Assembly (NCBI GenBank): GCA_031769625.1
Contig: JAUIMM010000135.1
Span: forward strand, 8,111,501 to 8,175,500
DNA from: Taudactylus pleione
Taxonomy: Eukaryota > Chordata > Amphibia > Anura > Myobatrachidae
Length of the DNA: 64,000 bases
Reading direction: 5' to 3'
Both the position numbers and the translations under genes were made by a program. The stretch's first letter is position 1; each line of letters begins with the position of its first letter. The notes under the pieces are model-generated. The model was not told the origin of the DNA. It did not search any database and worked only from the letters and a program-made list of their open reading frames with translations. Positions 11,101 through 23,400 of this stretch are shown here, piece by piece.

Positions 11101-14100
11101 GGGTGTAGAGCTGTGTTGTGTTCTGTGCTGTGACATTCTATGCAGTTAACACTAACCTTACAATCCTTGGCAAGGTGGGTTGTAGAAGAGCAGCACTTGT
11201 AGCAGATGCCGTTTTCTCTTAGGAATGCTTTTCGGTGCTCCAGGGACTTTTCTCTGAAAGCTCTGCATTTCAGGAGAGGATGCGGTTTGGTATGCAGGGG
11301 ACACTGCTTGGCAGGATCTTTATCTTTGTTCTCTTGACTAGTAGAATAGGTAGACCTGTGGGAAGAATCTATATAATGTACATTAGTCTTGTGAACTGCG
11401 ACAGACATTTTGTTGGGGTTAGGTAGAATAGGGGTTGAGCTAGTCAGGGTAAAGGCAAAACTAGGATTATTCTTGGTCTTAGCTTGTTGGTGCACGAAGT
11501 CGACAAAAACAGAGAATGGTGGAAATGGTACGTTATGCCGCTACTTATATTTGGAACCATGGATGAGCCATTGCTCCTGCAGATTGTAAGGTAGCTTTTG
11601 CACTATAGGATTAATGCCTCTGGCTGTGTCGAGGAAGGCAAGTTCTGGTAAGTCTCCCTCACACTTGGCTGCTTGAAGCTCCATTAGTAAGTCACTTAAT
11701 TCTCTCAGTCTCTGATAGCTTTTGTTAGGTAACCTAGGGAAATCATCAATTCTTTTGAATAGAGCACTTTCTATTATCTCTGGTGAGCCATAGCACTCAT
11801 TTAATCTATCCCAGATCTTTTTAAGGCCATTCTCAGGGTGGTTAATATTGATCACTCTTAACGTTCTAGCTTGTTCAGCGGATTCATTCCCAAGCCATTT
11901 AATTAAAAGGTCTATCACTTCGCTATGTGAAAGGCCTAACCCTCTAATTACATTTTGGAAAGAGGATTGCCAGACTCTAAAGCTCTCAGGGTGATCATTG
12001 AACTTTGAGAGTCCGTTTGTGACCAGCTCACGGCGAACAAGAAACTTGGCAAAGTCTAATGTGTCTTGATTAGCTCTAGGAGATGCTGTTTGTGCATTAA
12101 CATGGTGAGTAAATGGTGCGTGGTCATACTTTTTAGGATTGTATAGTTCCTGTTGGCTTGTATTGTACCACTTTTGTGTGCGGGTAGTTGTGCCTTTGTT
12201 GTAGTTTGGTGATTCAGACACCTGGTGTGGGGGAAGGTTGTCCCTCATGGGTTCCCTGTGTCTAGAATTCTCTTGTTTGCACGTTTGCAGTTCACTGTTG
12301 ACTAGTGGGGGCGCTGCATAGTGTGTTTGGCTTGTTTCACTGATGAAGTCTGAATGCATGCTTTGTACTGATTGAGGTTTGCTACTCATTTTGGATGCTT
12401 GATTGACATATTCTGATGTGCGTTGCAATGAATTCTGCAATCCAAGCTCTGCATCAAGCACATTGATCCTCCTATATTAAGAAGTTCTACAGACTCTAAG
12501 AATGCTGCTTCAGCCATAGCAGCTGCTGCCTCCTTCTCTGCATTGAGCTTCTCACTAATTGCTTCTAGGCGTTTTTCTCCATATCTCTTTCTGCATCCAG
12601 ACGTGTTCTTTCTGCATCCAGACGTGACCTCTCCATATCTCTTTCTGCTTCCAGACGTGATCTCTCTATTCCTTTCTCTGCTTCTAAACGTGATCTTTCT
12701 ATTTTCAATTGGATCTCTTGTTCAGCAAAGGTGGCCCGCACTTTTGCTGCTTCCGCTTTTGCGCGTGCCATTATGGCTGCATTGCTGATGGATAAAGATT
12801 TGGAGGAACTAGAGACTTGGGACCTTGTTTTGTATGAAGATGTCGTTTTCTGTGACATGATGATGGAATGGAAATGCTTAACTGTTTAGAGGCTGCTGTA
12901 TTGTAATGTGCAGATAACTGAGCTGACACTGTAGCAGGTCTCTGAGTAATCAGGGTCTTGGGACTGTTGTTAGGTTGTTTGACTGTGCAGGGACTGTTGT
13001 CTTGCCATATGCAGGTGGCTGTACTGACAGTGTGAAATTCCTGTGTAGTCAATGGTGGTACTCCTATTGCTGAGCTGCAATGGTTAGACTGTATAGAAAC
13101 TTTTGTGCTGTCATATGCAGATAGCTCTGGCAGGCAGTGTAACAGATCTGTGAGTCAGTATGTGTTCCACTTGCTGACAGCAAATGTTGCTGACAAAGTC
13201 AGATATATGCATCACACACTGGGAGCATCCAATGTTTTACTGTACTGCCCCGCACTAAGTGTCTGACAAATTTGGAGCAGCCAGCATAACCAATACTCTA
13301 TCTTCCAATAATCCAGTCAGATGTGATCTGAAGAACTGAGTTTATTATTCGATAGAGGAACTTGCATAGAAATGATAAGTAATGTGGTGAAACTGTAAAC
13401 AAACAATAAAAAGTGATTACTATATGTACATGGGAATGCAAGGCAAACATATACATAACATGGGATATGCAAACAACATGAAACATACAGTATGCAAACT
13501 ACAGGCTGCAATGTCACATAGTACAGCTAACATGCATAACATAACTGGTTAAGCAGATCTATGGCACAGTTGAAGCTTAGAACTCACCATCAGATGCTGT
13601 AGCAGGTTTAGCATATGTAATGATAACTGTCTGGGACCATGTGAAAAGGAAAATGGCTGCTTACAGCTCCATTAGCCCAGAATGCATTGCTAGACTACTA
13701 TGGAATGTTAAGAAGGACAACATAAATCATATTTAAACTGCTGCTGTCCTGACCACTAGGTGGGGCTGCTAATGTGAATTAGTGCAACATAACAAACCCT
13801 ATGCTGAAGGCATGACAGTCTTTGTAGTACGCTGTAGTTCATAGGACAGTTCACTAGGGGTATGTCCAAATTCTCCAGATTACATTGTCTTTCTTTAATT
13901 GATTTAAACTAGATAGAGACACTACATTACAGTGTATACATTCTAACTAATAATTTCCTATATTCCATAACCATCAAATGCAAGATGCGACTCCCTCGCT
14001 GATAGATTCAGATATCTGAAAATAAACAGTGTGTCAATTTAGTACCAAACATTCCATGACTATCATGTTGTATACCATTAATATCAAATACATACATTTT

Positions 14101-14286
14101 ACATCATAATTAATAACTCCAATATGAACCACAATGTGCAGGAACCTTTTATGAGTGCGTGTATATTTATGGTTATATGTAAGTATGCGTTGTGTGTCTT
14201 CATTCAGTGTAAAAAGGTGCGCTATGTGCAGGGTTTGTGCTACAGTGCAAAACATGGTCTGTATGTGTTTCTATTTATAATTGCAA

Positions 14287-14326
<40 letters not shown>

Positions 14327-14391
14327 ACGCATTGTGGATACCCATGTGATCGTTTAAGTGTATATATACATATATATATGCCAATATATTA

Positions 14392-14429
<38 letters not shown>

Positions 14430-17400
14430 TGGTCGATGTGGGAATTTTTAAGTGGGGGTATGGAAAATTTAAGGCTGTACCCATGTACATGCTGAAGGTG
14501 CTTGCATGTCGTCCCCATGTCCCATGCACGCCCCCATGTCATCAATGTAGTGTACCTCACTGAAATACCCCTTATACACATTATGCCACACAATATATAG
14601 TGCCCTTATAACACATTATGCCATGCAGTAATAGTGCCTCTTATACATTATGCCACACATTATTGCCCCTTACACATTATTCCACACATAGTAATGCATC
14701 TTACACATTATGTCTCACAGTAATACCCTTTGCAAATGATGTCATGTAGTATTAGTGCCCCTTACACATCATGCCACAGTTAAGCTCTTGCGCAGCCTTT
14801 TACTGCCCCGTGTCCCTAAAACATCCTATAACCTACCTCTGATGAGCAACCAGCAGCAGCATCTTACCTCCCAGTCAGTAGCAGCAGGTGTACAGCACCA
14901 CTGCGGCCTTGAAACATCAGCTATGTATGCAGGGGTTGGGTATGGGATGCCGGTGCTCAGTATCCTGACAAGGTTAGGACACTGATACCTGCCGATAAGT
15001 ATCCTAACCCTTCTCCTAAAGCTAACCCTACCTTCCTGCAGCCTAAACCTAACCATCCCGCTAGCAGCCTAACCCCTCTCAGCACAGACCGCCGCCTTCC
15101 CTCACAGCACAGACCCCTCTCAACTCTCAGCACAGACCCCCCTCACAGCACAGACTCCCCTCACAGCACAGATCCCCTCTTTCTCACATCACTGACCCCG
15201 ATCACCTCTCAACACAGACCCCCTCTTTCTCACATCACTGACCCCAATCACCTCTCAGCACAGACCCCCCTCACAGCACAGAATCCCTCTTTCTCACATA
15301 ACTGACCCCTCTCACAGAACCCCCCCTCACAGCACAAACCCCCTCTTTCTCACATTTATTGACCCCTCACCTCTCAGCACAGACCCCCCTCACAGCACAG
15401 ACTCCCCCCTCACAGCACAGACCCACTCTCACAGCACAGACTCCCCCCCTCACAGAACAGACCCCTCACAGCACAGACCCACTCTCACAGCACAGCACTG
15501 ACCCCTCCCCCTCACAGCACAGACTCCTCCCCTCACAGCACAGACCCACTCTCACATCATTGACCCCTCCCCCACACAGCACAGACTCCCCCCTTCACAG
15601 CACAGACTCCCACCTTCACAGCACAGACCCCCTCTCACAGCACAGACCCCCCTCTCACAGCACATACCCCTCCCCCTCACAGCACAGACCCCTCCCCCTC
15701 ACAGCACAGACTCCCCCCTCACAGCACAGACCCCTCACCCTCACAGCACAGACCCCCTCACAGCACAGACCACCCACACACCACAGACCACCCTCACACC
15801 AGACTCCCCCCTCCCAGAACAGACCCCCTCTGACAGCACAGACCCCTCCCCCTCACAGCACAGACCCCCCTCACCACAGACTCCCCCCTCACAGCAGACC
15901 CCCCTCATCACAGACTCCCCCTCACAGCACTGACCCCTCCCCCTCACAGCACAGACCCCCCTCACAGCACAGACCCACCTCACAGCACAAATACCTTTCC
16001 TGACATCACTTACCCCACCCCCTGCTCAGACTGCTGTCCCCTTAGCACTGGGTCAGGAGCACCTTACTCTGCTCTCAGCTCCGCCCAGAGCCTGATGTCG
16101 GAAAGATCCCTCCAGCACAGGGGATAGGTGTCCTCTCGCTGGCCGTGCAGGTTTGTTCTCTCGCCAGGTCTCCAAAAAGATGGTGGTGGGCGGGCAGCAT
16201 GAGGGCAGTGTGGCGGTGGGTGGGCCAGCGGCGGGTCAGTGAACAGTTTTGCCTATGCAGCGGTGGGTGGGCCAGCGGCGGTCACGAGGGCACAGCCACT
16301 TATTGACGGCCCGGAATGAGGAGGAACGTGGTTTCCACGGAAAGAGCACAGCACAGAGCACCGCCATCATTTCTAATCTGGGGCTGTCCATTAGCTAATT
16401 AGCTTGTGGATCGGCAGCCAATCGCGAGCCTCCGCTGCGGCTGCTCCTGATTGGCTATCTGTCCATGAGCTCCAATTAGCTAACGGACAGATTAGCCCCA
16501 GATTAAAATGATGGCTGCGCTGTGTGCTGCGCTCTTTCCATGGAAACCAGTTTGTTCTTGCAATCCTTTCTTTTTGCAAGAACAAACATCTTCATGGCGG
16601 GCAATGGGATGCACAGCAGGGCTCAGTGCTCGAAGGAAGTGCCGGTATATCATACCGCTGCATACCGGTACACTTCGAGCACTGTATATATATATATATA
16701 TATATATACATACATAACTTCAAACAGTAATATTACTTCTGTCTGAACTAAAATAATGACAGACAATGGAGTTTGTCCTGTTCACAGGTTGAGCAAGTTT
16801 TGGCAAACAGTCTGATAATTTTAACAAAAGGCTTTCCTATGTTTATTCAGAATACAATTGTCAGTCCATCTTAAGCACATCAGCATGGGACACAAGTCTG
16901 ACAATTGTTTCTAAATCCACTCTCTCTGAGCATATCTGTGTCTGTGTTATACTACAATTGTCACAGACATACTGTTTCTATATGCTAAGTAAACACTCAC
17001 AGTATCTTTGTGTATTCTTAATTATTTGTCACAAACATGTCCACAAGACTTGTCTGTCATCACTGAATATATGAAATCTTTAAAAATATATTTATATATT
17101 TGTATCCGTGCACAATTATTATATATTTTTAACAGTGTGCAGTAACACGGCAGATGTACACAATGCTAAAATAGCACCGTGCACAATGATATTATACCGA
17201 CTACACCAGATGGCGTTGTGCAGACAATGCAAACATGGCATCTTCAGATATTAATTTTACAATTTAGGTCTCAACCAACCATCCGGCTTCAACACTGGCC
17301 CCCAGTAGTTTTTTGGGATTATGATAATATGAGATTAATCACCAGCTTCCTAGCAGGTAAAGGCCAGTCACTTAAGAGTCTTCCGAACCTATATAGTGGA

Positions 17401-20400
17401 TTCTCTGCAATTGGGAACCTCTGAAGAAATTGATCCTCCCTGGGCAGATGGTGACTTCAGTCGGTATTCACTTTCCACATAGGAGATCACATGGTCTGGA
17501 AGATGACAGTTTGCGTAGGAATATAACCAATGTCACCATCATATAGCAGAGGTTGAACCAGATTATCCATAGTACAGAAGTGTTGGTGCAGAACAAAATG
17601 TGAACTTCCCTGATCAAACAATTTTATATTATTAAACTGTATTTGCTAATTTGTTACCATTTGTTCCAGTACATTTTCTTAAGAGTTGTTGCCTTAATGA
17701 AGGTCCCTAAACCTTTTCTTTTTAATCCTGTCAGTTGTGAACAACTTCATTCTGTTCTTCCCCCAATGTGTTGCTCCAGCCCCTTTCAGTCTCTCCAGCC
17801 CCCCAGTGTCTCTTCATCTGCAGCCCCCTGTGTTTCTCCAACCTCATTCCCCTGTATCTCTCCATCTGCAGCACTTCAGTGTCTCTCCAGCCCCCAGTGT
17901 CTCTCCAGCTCCAACCACCTTCTTTCTCTCTAGTCTGCAGTGTTTATCCAGTTCCCCAGTGTCTCTCCAGCTCAAGTCCAGTCCTTTCTCTCCAGCTCCC
18001 TTCTGTCTCTCCATTCCCCAGGGTCTCTCCAGCTCCATTTCCCACATCCCTCTAGCTCCAGTTTATAAACCCTTATCTTCTTCTTCTGTGTCTTCTGACT
18101 GCTCCTTATCGTGTTCATGCCATGGCTCCTCTACCTTACAGAGGTGTGGTGTGATGTCATGATATCATGCGGCTGACTGTGATAAACAAAAATAACTTAA
18201 TTGTACTGACCACTATGCAGGAAGATTCAATGACAGTGACTGCTGACTCCCTGGATCTCGTACATGTCTGCACACTCCTTATTACTGCATCGGCATAGAT
18301 AACAGTGCCTGGAAATGGAGAAAAAGAAGTGGCAGCATACTGCTATATGCCACCCCACTTCAAACACTGGTCAGCAAAAGCATTTGTACATTTACAAAGT
18401 ACTCCAAACAGGGTCTTTACAGGGGCTACCACATCTCAAGATTATGTGGCCATGCCTCCTTTAGCAGCACTACATGGGGGCCAATATTAGGTTATGGTCG
18501 AACCCCTACAAACTTCTCTACACCCACACACTTTTGATCACATCCCTTGGGGACCAAAATCTCTCCTGATGGCCCACATCAGTTTAAAAGTGTTGTGTGG
18601 ATATTTTCTAAGTAGTTTTACAGTCCTCTAGTGAGCTATGACAGTTGACTTGTTTAAAAGTGTGAAAATTTATTTTCTTGTTACTTCGAGATAGGATAAT
18701 TTATTGCATTTGGCATTTTAAAATACCATAAAATTACTGTTTTAAAACTCTTGTCCCTCTTTAGTTCATTATCTCTGGAACATTGGATGTTGTGGCTTAC
18801 AAATGGCTGAGAATATTTTGGGTAAGTAGACCTTAGTTTCTTTTACTATATTTACTATATGTCTCATTGTCTGTCTCACAGAATGCTTGATACTAGTGAT
18901 GAAATAATAACATATTTCCAAATTAATTAATTTTAGATTTATGTATCTTTGATCAGCAGGTTCAACTATTAATACAACACTTGTGGTTGTCGGTTATGTT
19001 TTTATCATTGATGCTTTCCCTGTCTATAGCCTTTGTTTTATTTTCAGAAATATTCTTTTTCTCCCAACAGGTGTCGCTCTCCTTTATCTCCCACTTGCCG
19101 AGTTTTATTGCTTCCATCCCTGGTATTGTATTTATTGATGAAACAATGCGCCAAGTGTCATGGGAATATAAGTGGGACAACTTCTGTAAATATGAAAGTG
19201 AGATCCCTTACTATAACTCCAACTCCAGTATTATGTCATGAAGCTGTCTTTGATGGAGTGCAAAGATAAATTTATGCAAATGCAGGTGTGTATCTATGTA
19301 TACTGTGTTTGTCAATGGAAGTATTAAATGACACATAAAGTAGACCAAGGTGTAAATTTACTAATACTTCTAACAAGCAAAAAGTGGAGATGTTTCTCAC
19401 GATATAGTTATCATTCTCCACAGTGTACTAGATAAATAATAGCTAAAACCTGATTGGTTGCTATGGACAACATTTTTTGTAGTTACTATACCCCCAAGGG
19501 AGTGCATGTGTTTCTCCAAGAGTGCAGGCCAAATCTGAAAATGTCATTATGGGCATATCATCTTTTTTTATATAATAAAAACAAAAAACAAATGCTCAAT
19601 TAAATACAGGGGAGCAACTCAAGTGGGTGAAAGGGGGGCTGTTGACAGGGCTGGTTCTAGACCTTGTGGAGCTCAGGGCGAGAGTTCTCATTGGCGCCCC
19701 CCCCCCCAAAAAAAAAGAAATAAATCAGGCAGAAACAAACGAGGGTATTTTTCTGAGCACGCTCCCGAATAGGGGGTGTGGCTTTGTGACACGCCCCCTG
19801 ATCATCACTTTAGGAAACAAGCCCAGCAGAAGGTGGATGCACTGCCATGCACAATGACGTCGTGCCCAGCACCACTGGCATTCGGGGAGACTGGGAGTGA
19901 TTGGGAACAGTAGCACAGTTTGTGAATATGGCACCGCCAGCATTTGTATGTCATGCCACACAGAGCCCATTCATGTTATTCCACACAGTAGTACTCCTTA
20001 TACCATCTTATGCTTGCTTGGGTGTTAGGAGACTACACCCCTAAACACGGTACAAGGCTAATTTTTTACCCTATCCTGTGGATTGTGTTTTTATATGTTG
20101 ATGTGGGAATAAAGTTTGTTTGAACGTACTTCACTATACAGAAACTTTATTTTCTTCTCGTTCACATGATCTTTGGAATATTCATTAAAGTGTTATCCTG
20201 GGTCATAAGAAGATCTGAGACAGTAAAATTGTACAAGAAACGTTGGTGACTGACATCATCGGATCTATTCCCTATATTTTAAAGAAGAAAACTTGGTGAC
20301 TTAATCTAGTGACGCAAGAATTATATCTCTATATATTTGTGTGACTTTTATCTGGAGGAATAGAGACTTCTCCTATGTAGTTCTTTGCAGCCTGAATAAT

Positions 20401-23400
20401 TTATGTGAAGCGCTGGTGCATTTTCTATTTTGTTTTAAGTTTGTAGGTTGTACCTTGATACCGGTCCATTGCCAGCAGATTCTGCACACAAAGCTTACAT
20501 CAACTGGGGCCACTGTGTGGCATAATGTGAAATGGGGGCAATGTGTGGCATAATGTGAACTGGGGGCACTATGTGATAACGTGAACTGTGAGCACTCTAC
20601 AGCATAATGTAAACTGAGGTCACTACAGTGTGGCATAATGTGAACTGGGGCACTGCATGGCATAATGTGAACTAGGGCACTTCTATAGGGCAGAAAATTA
20701 TCTAGGGCACTACTATGTGGCTTAAAACTAATTACTGTATGGCTCTATAGTGGGATATAAACTGAACAACAGCTGTGGAGAGAGGTATTTCTCTAGAAGC
20801 ATTTGGGTCCCCTTAAAAATGTTGCTTAGGGGCCCACAAAGTTCTAGTTATGCACCAGGTTACATTAAAGCTGTTTATCAAAAATTACACGATGGGGCTT
20901 ATAATCTGAGTTTGAGCAAAGCAAAAAAAAAAAAGTAAGGGACTGTGGGCCTGATTCAGACCCGCTCGTGAGCGCATAGCGCTTGCAAGCGGGTTGATGG
21001 TGGCCCAGTGCGAACGCGCGGCGAGTGAGAACTTAGGCCCTCATTCAGAGCCGTACGCTCTGAGCAGAGCGCACGCTCAGAATGAGGGCTGTCCTCCATA
21101 ACTATGGAGCGTCCTCCTGGACGCTCGTATAGCTGTGGGTCACCACCCACAGCCTATACGAGCGTGCAGTTTGATGGCCGCGATGGTCTTGACCATTGCG
21201 ACCATCGAAACTGCGTACAAAAGCCTGTGGTCGGGGTTTTCAACCACAAGGCTCGGAGTGATTTTGGCTCTATCAGAGCCAAAATCACTCCCACTGACAT
21301 CACTAGTGATGTCAGTGGGCCGGCTTCTGACGGTAGGCGTTCCCTTATGAACGCCCCCGTCAGGGAGGCACGCCCCCGGCATGCCCACCAAAGGGGGCGT
21401 GCTGTCAGTCAACACGCCCCCTTTGAAGAGACACTACGAGCGAAGGAAAATCCTTCGCTCGTCGCGTCTGGCGCATGCGCACGACGGAGCTCCCTCCGTC
21501 GTGCGCAAGCTCAGTGCACAACATCAACCCACTTGCGAGCGGACAGCCGCTCGTGAGTGGGTCTGAATCAGGCCCTTAATTCGCTCCGGGGCCGCAACAA
21601 AACAGGGCGGCTGTCGATGTTGATCGACAGCCCGTTTTGTCGTGATGTCAGTAGTGGATTGCTGAGACCCTACCTTCGGGTCTCCTCGCAATGCCGATGG
21701 TCACGATAATCGCGACCATCGCCAGGCCACTCGCACAAGCTGTGAGCGGAAAAAAAAAAAACGCCTCTGAATCAGGCCTTGTATTTGGCACAAGCCATAT
21801 TTCAATTCAAAAAGTGCAACTAGATTTGTCTTTGTTTTTTTCATGCAGAGTAAATAATGGCTGCTTCTACATGTGTTGTAGCCCACCAATGCTGTATAGT
21901 TTTATTTTTACACTGCAATTTATATATGCTTTTGGACTCGTCCCTCTCAAATCTATAAGTCCCTCTGCACATTGTACATCTCCCTCACCTGTAGTGCAAC
22001 ATGGTTTGCCAAGGTGCACAGTTAATCTTTTTTGCTTTGCTCCCAACTCAGAATCAGGTCCTATATGATGCAAATGACAACACCATGGCCAGTACTGCAG
22101 TGCCACAGTGGCTCTTGTAGCCCTAGAAATGCACATTTATGTGCTTTTCTGCATATAGAGAATATCTTTCTTTTGATCTGTTTCTTTTTAATATAAATTA
22201 GCTCCACATACATATTGGGCCTGATTCACAGTTGTACGCAAACCCGATGGTTTACGTACATCTCTGATGTTTGGAGATCTCTGCATTCGTAAGACCCGTA
22301 ATGCACATTTGCAGATCTATGTCACAGTGCTAAGGTTCAGCATTATTGACGTGCTATAGCTTTAGGGATGGGAAATAGGTGGTGACGGGCAGCGTTACAG
22401 AAAGTGTGGGGATGTCGTCCCTGTTTTTAGTTTATGCCGAGGTCAGTGGCTGCGTCCTTGGGTTACTTAGATGTAATGATGGTCACGTAGATGATCTGAT
22501 GCTGCGTCTTTGGTTGCAGCAGAGAATCACAAAAGGCGGTAGTGGGCAACTTTCTACTGCAAACGCCTTCTACTGCTTTTACATATTTTAGCATAGCAGC
22601 TGTGTACAAAGACGCAGCTGCTGTGTGAACCAGGGCCATAACTAGGGTAGTGCGATATGTGCCATAACACAGGGCACCGCAGGGTGGGGGGGAAAGTGCA
22701 GTTCAGGCGTGTCAATTTTCTGTTAATAATCATTCTCACTCATAGCTTGTTCATCTTATATCCCTGGTATCTCCTGGATGCCCCTATATCATCCCTGGCT
22801 GAATACCGCTCCATCAGTCACATCCTCTTTTATTTAACACACACATTTCAAAATACAGTCATACCCAGGACTCGAACATATCACCTCTCACATAGTAGTC
22901 TTACACATGGAGCTATCTGCCTCACAATTTCTGATGGCAGCCCTGAACACAGTGGTACAACAGGATCGGTACCCCTTCACCATCGTACAGGACACATCAG
23001 ATTTGTCATGGTCTTTCCCTGTGAGGCCACGGTCCTTTTTCAGAAGTGTGTCTTACATCCCTTTTTGAGAAATTAGGGGCACCAATGCACCAAAAAGTCT
23101 GGTTATGGCTTTGGTGTGACCTGCGTTCAACTCTGAATCAGGCCCATAGTTAATTAGAAAATCCAATATCTCTGCATGTTTGAAAGTAAGAATAGTAGTG
23201 GGAACTGCCATACTGATTTCTTGGCCAAGTTATTATCAATAATAGCAGCTGTAGAACCATAAGACGTATGTTATTAGATTGTATTTTTGCATCTTACTTT
23301 GCTAGTCATTTTTGTTTGTTTTGTTTTTAAATAAAATGTCCAAAAGTCAATATTCTGCACTATTATTAACAGACACTCGTGAATGGGCTGATGATCATGC

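Larger units (their letters stand above)
7379..13817 (-). mobile_element. BEL/Pao LTR retrotransposon, nearly full length but decayed
   Basis: A 6.4-kb element in reverse orientation in intron 2 of the TMEM176-like gene. Two LTRs (7379-7949 and 13241-13817) flank gag- and pol-derived frames in the order expected on the minus strand: coiled-coil gag, zinc knuckles, protease, RT, RNase H and integrase. A 5-bp GTCTT duplication sits at 7374-7378 and 13818-13822. Next to the 3' LTR, on the minus strand, is a purine tract (AGAAGGGGAG, 7950-7960). Frames are broken by several shifts, and pol lacks parts of RNase H and integrase, so it cannot be autonomous. BEL/Pao elements occur in fish, amphibians and invertebrates. 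Confidence 0.93.

Noticed and set aside
15359..16003. 214-codon Thr/Asp/Pro/Ser/Gln/His-rich frame
   Set aside because: Direct translation of the CACAGCACAGACCCC minisatellite.
21104..21556. 150-codon frame and opposite-strand shadows in a GC-rich region
   Set aside because: Lies entirely in a CpG-rich foldback element; similar frames recur in its other copies only because of GC content.
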